The notes under the pieces are model-generated. The model was not told the origin of the DNA. It saw only the letters and a list, made by a program, of their open reading frames with translations, and did not search any database. Below, in pieces: positions 33,476-42,414 of a DNA stretch of 53,221 nt; the stretch's first letter is position 1; each line of letters begins with the position of its first letter. Location of the stretch: contig PBLC01000013.1 of assembly GCA_002721675.1 (NCBI GenBank), forward strand, positions 1 through 53,221. Direction: 5' to 3'. A program made the position numbers and the translations under genes. Origin of the DNA: Chloroflexota bacterium. GTDB lineage: Bacteria > Chloroflexota > Dehalococcoidia > Lucifugimonadales > Lucifugimonadaceae.

Positions 33476-34614
33476 TGAATTTTAAACTTTCCTTAATTCT
33501 TATTGTATTTATTTCTATTGCTATTCCTTCAACTGTATTTTTATTACAAGAACCAAAAGTATCTAATGATGTTAGTCAATCTAAAAAATCAAGTAAATCA
33601 TTTTTATATACTGCGCCTGAAGATCAAATAATTTCAATAGATTTTACTGGAGCTGATAATAAAATAAGGTTTGAAAAATTTAACAATTCATGGAATATTA
33701 TTGAAGGTGATAGAACTTTCCCAGTTAATCCAACTCGTTGGTCAGGAATCACATATCTTCTCAAAGGCCCTTTAATCCAAAGAACATTAGATGAAGAAAA
33801 TTCGAAGAATTTAGACCAATTTGGCTTAAAAAACCCATTTTTTAAAGTTAAATTAGAGTTTAATGATGTTGATCCAATAATTATAGAATTTGGAATTTTA
33901 AGTTCAGATCAATCATATCAGTTTGTTAAATTGGAAAACCAAAATTTTGTTCATACCTTGAATGCATCTTATGGAAATGCGCTTGAAAACTTATTAAATA
34001 ATCCCCCTAGACCTACTTGGATTTACGACTTCGAAAAGGAAAATATCAACGAAATACTAATTTATCATTCTGGCATTCTATATAAAGCACTTGGAAGAGA
34101 TATATTTACAAAAGATAGTAAAGTAGAGCCTCCTTGGAAAATATGTGAGATTTTAATTGATGATCTTACTGGAAATCCCTATATAGAAAAAGAACCTTGT
34201 GACGGCAAAGAGGTGGCCAGAATCAACTATCCAAATTCAATATTAGATCATATGAAAAACCCGCAAATTGTTAGTGTTGTAGCAACTGGATTAGAAACAG
34301 AACAGGAGTTCTTAGAATATGGAATTGATAACAATAGTACTTATATTTATCTAAGAAATAACACATTTACTGAAAACGGAACCTTGTTGATAAAACCAAT
34401 TACTGTTAGTTTAAGCAATATTAAACCAACGTATAATCAAACAGGCGAAACCAATGCTGTTTTTCAAGATTCTAAGGATGTGGTTCTAGTATCAGAAGGT
34501 TGGATAGATGATATAGCTAAATTAATGTTTTGCACTACCCCTCATAATGAAAAACCTTACCTTCAAGAAGAAGGACCCTCCGAGGAATGCCCTGCATTCG
34601 ATTATCAGCCCTAA
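33475..34614 (+). CDS. DUF4340-domain protein
   Basis: 379 residues with an N-terminal anchor (FKLSLILIVFISIAIPSTVFLL) and a long periplasmic beta-rich part typical of DUF4340: ISIDFTGADNKIRFEKFNNSWNI, then RTLDEENSKNLDQFGLKNP and FGILSSDQSYQFVKLEN. DUF4340 proteins commonly sit next to GldG-like genes. The ATG at 33475 shares its A with the preceding TAA. Several Cys near the C-terminus may form disulfides. Confidence 0.85.
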   Translation: MNFKLSLILIVFISIAIPSTVFLLQEPKVSNDVSQSKKSSKSFLYTAPEDQIISIDFTGADNKIRFEKFNNSWNIIEGDRTFPVNPTRWSGITYLLKGPLIQRTLDEENSKNLDQFGLKNPFFKVKLEFNDVDPIIIEFGILSSDQSYQFVKLENQNFVHTLNASYGNALENLLNNPPRPTWIYDFEKENINEILIYHSGILYKALGRDIFTKDSKVEPPWKICEILIDDLTGNPYIEKEPCDGKEVARINYPNSILDHMKNPQIVSVVATGLETEQEFLEYGIDNNSTYIYLRNNTFTENGTLLIKPITVSLSNIKPTYNQTGETNAVFQDSKDVVLVSEGWIDDIAKLMFCTTPHNEKPYLQEEGPSEECPAFDYQP

Positions 34615-34617
34615 CCT

Positions 34618-34640
34618 ATCGATTATTCACAATAATTGAT
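34618..34640. terminator. Inverted repeat between convergent genes, possible bidirectional terminator
   Basis: ATCGATTATT pairs with AATAATTGAT around a CAC loop, giving a 10-bp stem with one G-T pair. It lies exactly in the 29-base gap between the DUF4340 stop (34614) and the VWA gene stop (34644). The stem is AT-rich and there is no strong T run, so termination is uncertain. Confidence 0.35.
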
Positions 34641-34643
34641 ATA

Positions 34644-37600
34644 TTAACTTGAAGTTAAATTCCTATAAAGTTGTGGAATTCTTAGTGGCAATGACGCAAT
34701 ATCATCTAATACTTCATAACTTAAATCTTCCATCATGCTCTTCATGTAATCATGGCCTTCCTTATCAACTGTTAGGCAAAATGTTGTTATACCTTCACTC
34801 TTGGCTTCCAGTAGGGCTTTTTTTGTATCATTTACTGCATACTCTTTCTCTACACCTTCTCTGCTGTAACCTCTGTCTTGAGGCCTGCCATCACTAATTA
34901 AAAATATAAATTTTGACTTCTCTTCAGTTTTTAAAAGTTTTTGAGTGCAATGCCTAACTGCTGGGCCCATTCTAGTTGCATGCAATGGGCTTATGCGATC
35001 AATTCTTTTTGGAATTGTTGGCGAAAAGTTTTCATCAAGATCTTTAATTGTAAAATATTCTACATTTTCTCTTCCATATCCTGAGAAACCAAATATACCA
35101 TATGTGTCTCCTAAATCCTCAAGAGCATCTAAGAGTAAAATTAATCCCTCTTTTTCAAGATCAACTATCCTTTTATAGGACCTTCTAAATCCCTGAGATC
35201 TTCTTTTTCTAAGCCACTCCATATATTTTTCAGGATTATCAGGGGCAGACCATTCATCTCTAGAAGAATCTGTATCATCAATAGCCTCAGCGGTAGAAGC
35301 ACTCATATCAAGCAAAAAAGCGACCGCTATACTTCTCTCTACTTTATTTCTTCTCCAATAGAGCTTCTCTGAAGGACTTATGCCGGCCCTTAAATCAACC
35401 ATAGCCTCAACAGTTAAATCTAAGTCTTGCTCCTCGCCTTCTTCAAGTCTTTTAATTTTTCTATATGTTTCGGGATTCATTAATTCAAATTGCTTTTTTA
35501 TATCAGCAACTATATCTGCGTATTTTTCTAATGTTTCATCATAATACTGAAGGTCTCCCTCTCCAATCTTTTTTTCATTAACCAAGCACCAATTTTTTTT
35601 ATAAGTTTCATCTCTAAAGTCCCATTCATCATATAAAAATTGGTTCTCTTCAATTGCTTCAAGTGATTTTCCATCTTCATCAAAATGATCAAATCTATCA
35701 GCAAATTTTGATTGATCTTCTTCTATTTTTTCAGTTTGCATTTCATTTAGTGCTTCCTCAAGATTTTGAGTTATTTCAGATTCAACTATATTTTCCGTGT
35801 TTTCATCTAAGGTTTCATCGACTGACTCTTTTAGCATTTCTTCAATTTGCTCTGTTGTAAGATCTGACAAATCTCCATCTTCTGAAAATTCTGCTTCTCC
35901 TAGGCTCATTTCAAGCATCAACTGAGATAGTTCTGGTTTAAATTCACCCCAATACTCTACTTCTTGCGGTGAAGAATAATCGTCCATTTTTAATTCATCA
36001 TTAACTTCTTCATCAATATTATCTGATTGATTTTCTAATAATTCTGATTCAGAAGAAAAGGAGTAAAATTCTAATAGATCATTATAAGAATCTTCAAACT
36101 CTTCAATACTTTCATTTTCTTGAAAATTATATTCTTCTAATTCTTCCTGCAATTCGTTTTTTACATTAATTAAAATCTTATAAGCCCTTAAGGTTGCTTC
36201 AGCAGTATCTTCTATTAGAGAATTTGGATTACCTAAAATTACTAAAAGATTTAAAAGTTTATTAAGTGATGATTGTAATTTTTTTGGTACCTTTAATTTT
36301 TGTGGACTAAGACTATATCTTATAATTGATTCCATTAATAGTTCCCTAGCAGGCAAACTCTCAATATCAGGTCTTGATTCTAATGCGTTCTCTTTAACGT
36401 CATTATAAGAGCTAGCTATTCCTCTGTATTTCAGCAAAACTTTTTCATCTACTCGATAGGCCTCTAAAATTGAAAAAATATCTTGTGCTAATTTTGTATC
36501 TTCAAATAACTTAAAAAACTTTGTCATGTCAGTTATTTCTGTCATATTTTTTGATAATGTTTTTTCAAATTTCTTGATTAGTGAATGCCTCAAATCTTTA
36601 AAATTTGAAGATGGAGATTCTAAACTTAACTTAAATGTTCCAAATTCAACATGACCTACCTGATGAGTAGCTATAACTTTTAACCATGAAAAATTCTTTT
36701 CCTTTTCAGGAAATTTCTTTATTGACTCTGGCAGGTAAATTGTGGATCCTTCAGTTGTAGCTAAATTAGAATTAAACCATCCAATTTCTTTGTCAACCAT
36801 TATATTGGAGCTTTGGACTCCTAAATCTTGGCCACTTAAAGCACAACAATAAAACTTCAGAATATCTTTTTCAACATCTAAATCTACCGAAAATGTCAAC
36901 TCGTTAAATAATAACTTAGATTCAATGCTATCAAGTGAAAAATAACCTTCAATACTATCACCAGAATTAATAATCGATATTCCATTATTAAACCAAATAA
37001 TAAATTTTTCTCTAGAAAGTCCTCGTCTTAAACTTTGAAAATTTAACGAATAGCCTTTCAGTTCATCAATATAACTATTGGAGAGAATAATAAACATTTT
37101 TTCATACTCATCAGAATAATTAGAAGAGATATCTGAAAATATCTCAATTGATTTTATTATTGTCATGTGAAAATCTTGAGGGTTAGAATCTAAAATTCTA
37201 ATTAGGGCCTTCATAAAATCTTTTTTCTGATTTATTAAATCAGCATTTTCAGCTAAGAGTTGAAATATCTTTTCAAAATCTTTAATCAAAATTTTAGAAA
37301 CTTTATTAATTATTTCATTCCAAGCTTTAAGATCATTAGGGCTAAATTGTGAAATTTTATAAACCCAATCAATAATTTTTAGAGAATAGTTAATATTTCT
37401 AGCAGAGATTCTTCTGCAAGTGTCTACTAATTTTTCAAGATCATCATAAGAAGATACTGCATTAATTGAAGGAGATAATTCATAAAATTTTTTAGTTAAA
37501 AGTGAAGAATTTTTTGATGATTTAAATAAACTTAAGCCTAAATTGCCCCAGTCAAGTAAATGCCTTGGCCTTAAGGTCTTGAGTATTTCAGGGGAACTCT

Positions 37601-37904
37601 TAACATAAACTTCTCCTAAGCCTGCACCTGCAAAAGCAATTCTATTCGACTGCTTCGCCCATTCAATGAATTGAGTCTGAGGCAAAGATCTAAAAACATT
37701 TGATGATTCAGAGATAAAACTTAATATATATTCATGTTGTTGGTTAGATGCAATAGAATCACTTTCAAGAGCAGAATAAATTATTTCAGCCCATTCATTT
37801 AAAGCCGATTCGTTAAGGCCTTCAGACAAAATATTTAGACTCTCGTCTAACTCTGTCACATTTATCCAACTATATTTTTTTAATTTACTGCTTATATCTA
37901 TCAT
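34644..37904 (-). CDS. CbbO/NorD-like VWA-domain protein
   Basis: 1086 residues. A long helical N-terminal part (about 1-580) is followed by a strongly acidic Glu/Asp stretch (about 590-770) and a C-terminal VWA domain (about 865-1086). The MIDAS is intact: DMSAS, the Thr loop ATRMGPA, and ISDGRP. This is the plan of CbbO and NorD, partners of CbbQ/NorQ MoxR ATPases that activate Rubisco or nitric-oxide reductase. The usual family length is well below this. The frame opens at TTG 37916, but the ATG at 37904 is preferred. It overlaps the NUDIX gene by 20 nt. Confidence 0.85.
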   Translation of the reverse strand: MIDISSKLKKYSWINVTELDESLNILSEGLNESALNEWAEIIYSALESDSIASNQQHEYILSFISESSNVFRSLPQTQFIEWAKQSNRIAFAGAGLGEVYVKSSPEILKTLRPRHLLDWGNLGLSLFKSSKNSSLLTKKFYELSPSINAVSSYDDLEKLVDTCRRISARNINYSLKIIDWVYKISQFSPNDLKAWNEIINKVSKILIKDFEKIFQLLAENADLINQKKDFMKALIRILDSNPQDFHMTIIKSIEIFSDISSNYSDEYEKMFIILSNSYIDELKGYSLNFQSLRRGLSREKFIIWFNNGISIINSGDSIEGYFSLDSIESKLLFNELTFSVDLDVEKDILKFYCCALSGQDLGVQSSNIMVDKEIGWFNSNLATTEGSTIYLPESIKKFPEKEKNFSWLKVIATHQVGHVEFGTFKLSLESPSSNFKDLRHSLIKKFEKTLSKNMTEITDMTKFFKLFEDTKLAQDIFSILEAYRVDEKVLLKYRGIASSYNDVKENALESRPDIESLPARELLMESIIRYSLSPQKLKVPKKLQSSLNKLLNLLVILGNPNSLIEDTAEATLRAYKILINVKNELQEELEEYNFQENESIEEFEDSYNDLLEFYSFSSESELLENQSDNIDEEVNDELKMDDYSSPQEVEYWGEFKPELSQLMLEMSLGEAEFSEDGDLSDLTTEQIEEMLKESVDETLDENTENIVESEITQNLEEALNEMQTEKIEEDQSKFADRFDHFDEDGKSLEAIEENQFLYDEWDFRDETYKKNWCLVNEKKIGEGDLQYYDETLEKYADIVADIKKQFELMNPETYRKIKRLEEGEEQDLDLTVEAMVDLRAGISPSEKLYWRRNKVERSIAVAFLLDMSASTAEAIDDTDSSRDEWSAPDNPEKYMEWLRKRRSQGFRRSYKRIVDLEKEGLILLLDALEDLGDTYGIFGFSGYGRENVEYFTIKDLDENFSPTIPKRIDRISPLHATRMGPAVRHCTQKLLKTEEKSKFIFLISDGRPQDRGYSREGVEKEYAVNDTKKALLEAKSEGITTFCLTVDKEGHDYMKSMMEDLSYEVLDDIASLPLRIPQLYRNLTSS

Positions 37905-38469
37905 CTTCTGAGACAATTATTTTTAAAAATTCTTCAAGTATGCTTGCTGTTGCGCCCCATATTAATTGATAATTTATTATATATGCTGGCTTATTAATTA
38001 ATAATTCATTAGATAAAAAATAATATTTCCTTTTATTTTTCATAGACATTAAATCTGAGATAGATATGAATGAGTAATCAACAATCTCTTCTCCATCAAC
38101 CTTTATTTCAGTTTCTTCTTTAATCAAAACTATAAAGGGCTGAATAATATATCCTGTTCTTGTTTTTTCCTTACTTAAAGGAGAAATTAGTTGAATATTT
38201 TCTTGCTTTACACCTACTTCTTCTTTCATTTCTCTATAAGCGGTATTCAACAAATTGACATCATTATTTTCAAATGAACCACCAGGAAAGCAAATCTCAC
38301 CGCTGTGAGAATATAGATTTTTAGATCTTTCTAGAAATAAAATTGAATAGTCTTGGTTTTTTATAGAAATCGGCAAGAAAACTGCAGCACTTTTGTAACC
38401 TTGAAAATTTGTAATATTTTCATATTCAAATACAGGTTTTTTAGTTAATAACTCCCTTAATTTATGCAT
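37885..38469 (-). CDS. NUDIX hydrolase, CoA-pyrophosphatase (NudL)-like
   Basis: 194 residues. The NUDIX box is FPGGSFENNDVNLLNTAYREMKEEVG, with the REMKEE metal core, and the upstream layout follows NudL/NUDT7-type CoA diphosphatases rather than the plain NUDIX pattern. These cleave CoA to 4'-phosphopantetheine and 3',5'-ADP. It lies between the MoxR-like and VWA genes, and coaE is two genes upstream. Substrate is by similarity only. Confidence 0.82.
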   Translation of the reverse strand: MHKLRELLTKKPVFEYENITNFQGYKSAAVFLPISIKNQDYSILFLERSKNLYSHSGEICFPGGSFENNDVNLLNTAYREMKEEVGVKQENIQLISPLSKEKTRTGYIIQPFIVLIKEETEIKVDGEEIVDYSFISISDLMSMKNKRKYYFLSNELLINKPAYIINYQLIWGATASILEEFLKIIVSEDDRYKQ

Positions 38470-38472
38470 AAT

Positions 38473-39321
38473 TTACGGGAATATCGCACTTATAATTTCT
38501 TCTATGCTTCTATACAATTTTTTATCATCAGTTATGCCCCAAGTAACGGCTACTTGGCAAGCCCTTCTTGGTTCTATTCCATCTTTAATTAATTTGCCAG
38601 CATATATAAGCACTCTTGTACTTGCAGCCTCGGCTAAACCATGATCAGTTAGATTCCTAATTTTCTCACCTAAAGATGCTAAAGATTCTGCAATTGAATC
38701 ATCTATCCCTGCCTCCTCTTTTAAAACTTTTGTTTCTAATTCAGCAGATGGAAAATCAAATTCAATCGCGACAAATCTTTGCCTAGTGCTTTGCTTCAAA
38801 TCTTTTAGTGCATTTTGATACCCGGGGTTGTATGAGACAACCATTAAGAAGCCATCTGCTGCCTCTACAACTTCCCCTAACTTATCAATTGTTAATATTC
38901 TTCTGTGGTCTGTTAAAGGGTGGACAATAACAGTAGTGTCTTTCCTTGCTTCAACAATTTCATCTAAATAACAAATCCCTCCACTTTTTACCGCTCTTGT
39001 AAGTGGTCCATCTATCCATTTAGTTCCGGACGAATCAATCAAATATCTTCCCACAAGATCACTTGCGGTCAGATCTTCATGGCATGCAACTGTAATTAAA
39101 GGTACAGATTTTTTTACGTTATTGGATATATACCATGACATATATTCAACAAATCTTGTTTTACCAGTCCCGGTAGGGCCTTTTAATAAAATCGGAACTT
39201 TTTGATTATATGCTGACTCAAATACTTGAACTTCATCACTAACGGGTATGTAAAATGGCTCTTTTTGTATTGAATAATCTTCAATTTTATAATTCTTAGA
39301 ATCTGAGGATTTAGTTGCCAT
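38473..39321 (-). CDS. MoxR-family AAA+ ATPase, CbbQ/NorQ-like
   Basis: 282 residues. Walker A is GPTGTGKTRFVEYMS near residue 44, Walker B is GGICYLDEIVEAR, sensor 1 is MVVSYNPGYQN, and the arginine finger region is STRQRFVAIEF. The C-terminal lid follows CbbQ/NirQ/NorQ. It should form a hexameric ring that remodels a client with the VWA protein. Its ATG shares a base with the coaE stop. Confidence 0.92.
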   Translation of the reverse strand: MATKSSDSKNYKIEDYSIQKEPFYIPVSDEVQVFESAYNQKVPILLKGPTGTGKTRFVEYMSWYISNNVKKSVPLITVACHEDLTASDLVGRYLIDSSGTKWIDGPLTRAVKSGGICYLDEIVEARKDTTVIVHPLTDHRRILTIDKLGEVVEAADGFLMVVSYNPGYQNALKDLKQSTRQRFVAIEFDFPSAELETKVLKEEAGIDDSIAESLASLGEKIRNLTDHGLAEAASTRVLIYAGKLIKDGIEPRRACQVAVTWGITDDKKLYRSIEEIISAIFP

Positions 39322-39932
39322 TAGGTTTCCTTTCTTATTCTTTCCAATAGAAATTGTACATTATTATTTAGTTCTTGTTTCGTTGAATCATTATATATAA
39401 ATTCATCTATATTATTTAATTGTGCATAGTCTTCAATTTGAATCTTTAATCTTCCTAAAATATTTACGTGCCTATAATCAAGTCTTGATTTAATATTCTC
39501 AATAGAAGAAACAATACACCATAATTTATCACAATATTTATTAAAACCACTTTTAACAATTTGGGCGCCTTCAATAAATAATAATTCTTCACTTTTATGA
39601 CTACTAAGTTCTTTAGTTAATAATTCCTCAAGTTTTGGCCAAACTATTAACTCTAAGTTTTCTAATCCTGATCTTTTCAAGTCATCAATCGAGATTGATT
39701 CATAAGAATTACTAAAAACTTTTTTTGATAATTTAGATCTATTTATCTGTAAATCTTCATTTAAAATATCATTACCCCAAATTTCTAAAATTTTATAGTA
39801 TTCACTAGTACCATGATTATAGACCTCGTGACTTAGTGCATCTAAATCTATAACTGCCATATTCTTTGACCTTAGATATTCTGCTACCGTAGATTTCCCC
39901 GAACCCATAAGTCCAATTAGGCCTACAATCAT
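39321..39932 (-). CDS. coaE: Dephospho-CoA kinase
   Basis: 203 residues. P-loop GLMGSGKSTVAEYL is at residues 6-19, then AVIDLDALSHEVY, the typical CoaE segment that binds dephospho-CoA. It carries out the last step of CoA synthesis. The remaining sequence is divergent but of family length. It overlaps ltaE by 4 nt and the MoxR-like gene by 1 nt. Confidence 0.88.
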   Translation of the reverse strand: MIVGLIGLMGSGKSTVAEYLRSKNMAVIDLDALSHEVYNHGTSEYYKILEIWGNDILNEDLQINRSKLSKKVFSNSYESISIDDLKRSGLENLELIVWPKLEELLTKELSSHKSEELLFIEGAQIVKSGFNKYCDKLWCIVSSIENIKSRLDYRHVNILGRLKIQIEDYAQLNNIDEFIYNDSTKQELNNNVQFLLERIRKET

Positions 39933-40963
39933 TTTAGTTCTTGGATTGATTTTGATACGGCTCTTAAAACAAGCCCAACATCATTAGTAGAAACCTCGCG
40001 ATGGGTAACCATTCTAACGGTATCACCAGATGGAGATATATTTACTCCATTATCAGATAGACAATTTTTGAATTTATTCATATCAAATGATTTATCTTTT
40101 AGAGTAAATCGAATTATATTGGTCTTTATATAATTAACATCAATTTCAATCCCATCGATATCTGCTAAACCATTTCCAATTTTTTTAGCATTTTCATGAT
40201 CTTCATGCAATCTGTCTACCATATTATTTAATGCTACAATACCAGCCGCTGCAAATACTCCAGCTTGTCTCATTCCTCCCCCTATAGCTTTTCTCCACCT
40301 TTTTGCCTCCAATATGGTATCTTTTGATCCACAAATAATGCTCCCAACTGGACAAGACAACCCTTTAGAAAGACAAAACGTTACTGTATCTAAATATTTA
40401 GTTAGATTTGAAACATTAGTATTTAATGCAGTTGCAGCATTAAAAAGCCTAGCGCCGTCCATGTGGATTTTTAATTTTTTTTCATCACATAAAATTTTTA
40501 AATTTCTAATATATTCTTCATCAACAGGATGTCCTCCGCATTGATTATGAGTATTCTCAATACTCACTACAGAAGTAGTAGGCTTATGATCATCTATTGG
40601 GTTAATAGAATTACTAACTTCATCTAGGTCCATAGTTCCATTTTCTTCATTCTTTACAACATTTAGACTTACTCCTCCAAAAATAGGAACACCTGCTCCT
40701 TCCCAAGCATAAACATGGCATTGATCCCCTAAAATAATCTCCTCACCCCTTTTGGTTAGGGTAAGTAATGAAACTAGGTTCCCCATAGTGCCAGAAGACA
40801 CTAACAAAGCGCTTTCTTTCCCAGTAATTTCTGCAGCCATATTTTGAAGCTCATTGACCGTTGGGTCTTCTCCATGAACATCATCGCCAACCTCAGCATC
40901 ATACATAGCTTTTCTCATTTCGTTAGTTGGCCTTGTGACCGTATCACTTCTCAAATCAATCAA
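39929..40963 (-). CDS. ltaE: L-threonine aldolase (beta-eliminating-lyase family)
   Basis: 344 residues. The N-terminus IDLRSDTVTRPTNEMRKAM and VGDDVHGEDPTV are diagnostic. The PLP-pocket HMDGARLFNA and the PLP Lys in FCLSKGLSCPVGS are present. It splits L-threonine or L-allo-threonine to glycine and acetaldehyde. It is the first gene of the minus-strand operon running to 34644. Confidence 0.93.
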   Translation of the reverse strand: MIDLRSDTVTRPTNEMRKAMYDAEVGDDVHGEDPTVNELQNMAAEITGKESALLVSSGTMGNLVSLLTLTKRGEEIILGDQCHVYAWEGAGVPIFGGVSLNVVKNEENGTMDLDEVSNSINPIDDHKPTTSVVSIENTHNQCGGHPVDEEYIRNLKILCDEKKLKIHMDGARLFNAATALNTNVSNLTKYLDTVTFCLSKGLSCPVGSIICGSKDTILEAKRWRKAIGGGMRQAGVFAAAGIVALNNMVDRLHEDHENAKKIGNGLADIDGIEIDVNYIKTNIIRFTLKDKSFDMNKFKNCLSDNGVNISPSGDTVRMVTHREVSTNDVGLVLRAVSKSIQELK

Positions 40964-41045
40964 AATTCTTTCCTTTTAATTATTTCTGTTTAAAAATATA
41001 AAATTACTTATAGAAGTTTATTAGTTTATCAAATTAAGCTATACC

Positions 41046-41540
41046 ATGAAAAAAATGTTATTGAAATATAAAAAATTTTATATACCTCTTGTAGTTTTAG
41101 TATTCTTTTTATTAGATCAAATTTCAAAAGAGATAATTTTAAGAACCCTTAAAGTTGGCGAATCAGTGCCTGAAGAAGGGTTTTTTAGGTTTACACATGT
41201 CAGAAATTTTGGAAGTGCTTTTAGTATAATTCAAGACGCTAATCTTTTTTTAATGATCGTTGGAATATTAGCAATAATATTGATTATATATTTTCTAATT
41301 TTTGTTGCTAAAGACTCGGTTGCTCTGCAATTATCCATCTCACTTCAACTTAGTGGGGCATTTGGAAATATCATGGACAGAATTAGGCTTGGCTCAGTCA
41401 CAGACTTCATAGATGTAGGTTCATGGCCTGTTTTCAATATCGCTGATTCATGCATAAGTGTTGGAATGGCAATGCTTGCTTTTTATCTTTATATAAACTG
41501 GAAGGAAGAGAGAAAAGCAAATGAAAAAAATAATTTATAA
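41046..41540 (+). CDS. lspA: Lipoprotein signal peptidase II
   Basis: 164 residues with four membrane helices. Catalytic Asp residues are in NIMDRIRLGSVTDFIDV and FNIADSCISVG, and the substrate motif is VRNFGSAFS. It cleaves the signal peptide of lipoproteins such as the three in this window. It overlaps rluD by 20 nt. Confidence 0.94.
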   Translation: MKKMLLKYKKFYIPLVVLVFFLLDQISKEIILRTLKVGESVPEEGFFRFTHVRNFGSAFSIIQDANLFLMIVGILAIILIIYFLIFVAKDSVALQLSISLQLSGAFGNIMDRIRLGSVTDFIDVGSWPVFNIADSCISVGMAMLAFYLYINWKEERKANEKNNL

Positions 41541-42414
41541 GGATGGCAAAGATATCCGAATTGACCAGTTCATAAGTAATAATACCCTCTATTCTAGAAG
41601 CCAAGCTTCAAAACTAATAAATAAAGGGTTGGTTAAAAAGAATGGGTCGCCTGTTTCAAGAAGTTCAGAAAAAATTATTCGCAACGATGAAATTAAAATT
41701 TCTGAGTTAATATCTAATACAAGTATAAGGCCAATTAAACTCAATTTAAATATTAAATACGAAGATGAAGATCTTATTGTTTTGTCTAAGGATGAAGGTA
41801 TTATAGTTCACCCCTCAGAGACGTATAACGGGCCAACTCTAGTTTCTGGAATTATAGAAAAATATCCTGAAATCTCAGATGTTGGTGAAGCCCAAAGACC
41901 TGGAATAGTGCATAGATTAGATAAAGAAACGTCTGGACTAATGGTAATAGCAAAAAATCCTAAATCGTATAATGACTTAAAACTAAAATTTAAAAACAGA
42001 AAGGTTACTAAGGAATATATAGCAATAGTAAATGGACCAATTAAAAATAAAGGAATCATTGAAGCTCCAATAGGAAGGCATCCAACAAATAAAATTAAAA
42101 GGGCTTTAGTAGAAAATGGGAAAGCTGCTTATACTTCTTACGAAAAAATAGGTGAAAATAATGATATTTCTATGGTAAAAGTAAACATTTTAACAGGCAG
42201 GACTCATCAAATTAGAGTTCATCTAAGTTCAATTGGTTGTCCAGTAGTTGGAGATAATTTGTACTCAAAGACTGAAAATAAAATTCCTAGATTGTTTTTG
42301 CACTCAATTAGAATAAAATTTAATCACCCTTCAAATAATAAAGAAGTAGAAATTCAAGACAATATCCCGAAAGAATTTCTTGATCTCATAGAATTGAAAG
42401 AAATTGATGAATAA
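41521..42414 (+). CDS. rluD: RluD/RluA-family pseudouridine synthase
   Basis: 297 residues. An N-terminal S4 domain (IRIDQFISNNTLYSRSQASKLINKGLV) is followed by the RluA catalytic motif GIVHRLDKETSGLMVIAK with the catalytic Asp, then LTGRTHQIRVHLSSIGCPVVGD. It makes pseudouridines in 23S rRNA helix 69 if it is RluD proper. It is coupled to lspA and overlaps gltX by 8 nt. Confidence 0.92.
   Translation: MKKIIYKDGKDIRIDQFISNNTLYSRSQASKLINKGLVKKNGSPVSRSSEKIIRNDEIKISELISNTSIRPIKLNLNIKYEDEDLIVLSKDEGIIVHPSETYNGPTLVSGIIEKYPEISDVGEAQRPGIVHRLDKETSGLMVIAKNPKSYNDLKLKFKNRKVTKEYIAIVNGPIKNKGIIEAPIGRHPTNKIKRALVENGKAAYTSYEKIGENNDISMVKVNILTGRTHQIRVHLSSIGCPVVGDNLYSKTENKIPRLFLHSIRIKFNHPSNNKEVEIQDNIPKEFLDLIELKEIDE

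Noticed and set aside
30034-40963. A new defence or secretion island made of the ABC cassette plus the MoxR/VWA operon
   Set aside because: The two modules are convergent and lie on opposite strands. There are no nucleases, toxins, integrases or composition shift, and they are flanked by core genes. They are better treated as two separate conserved modules.
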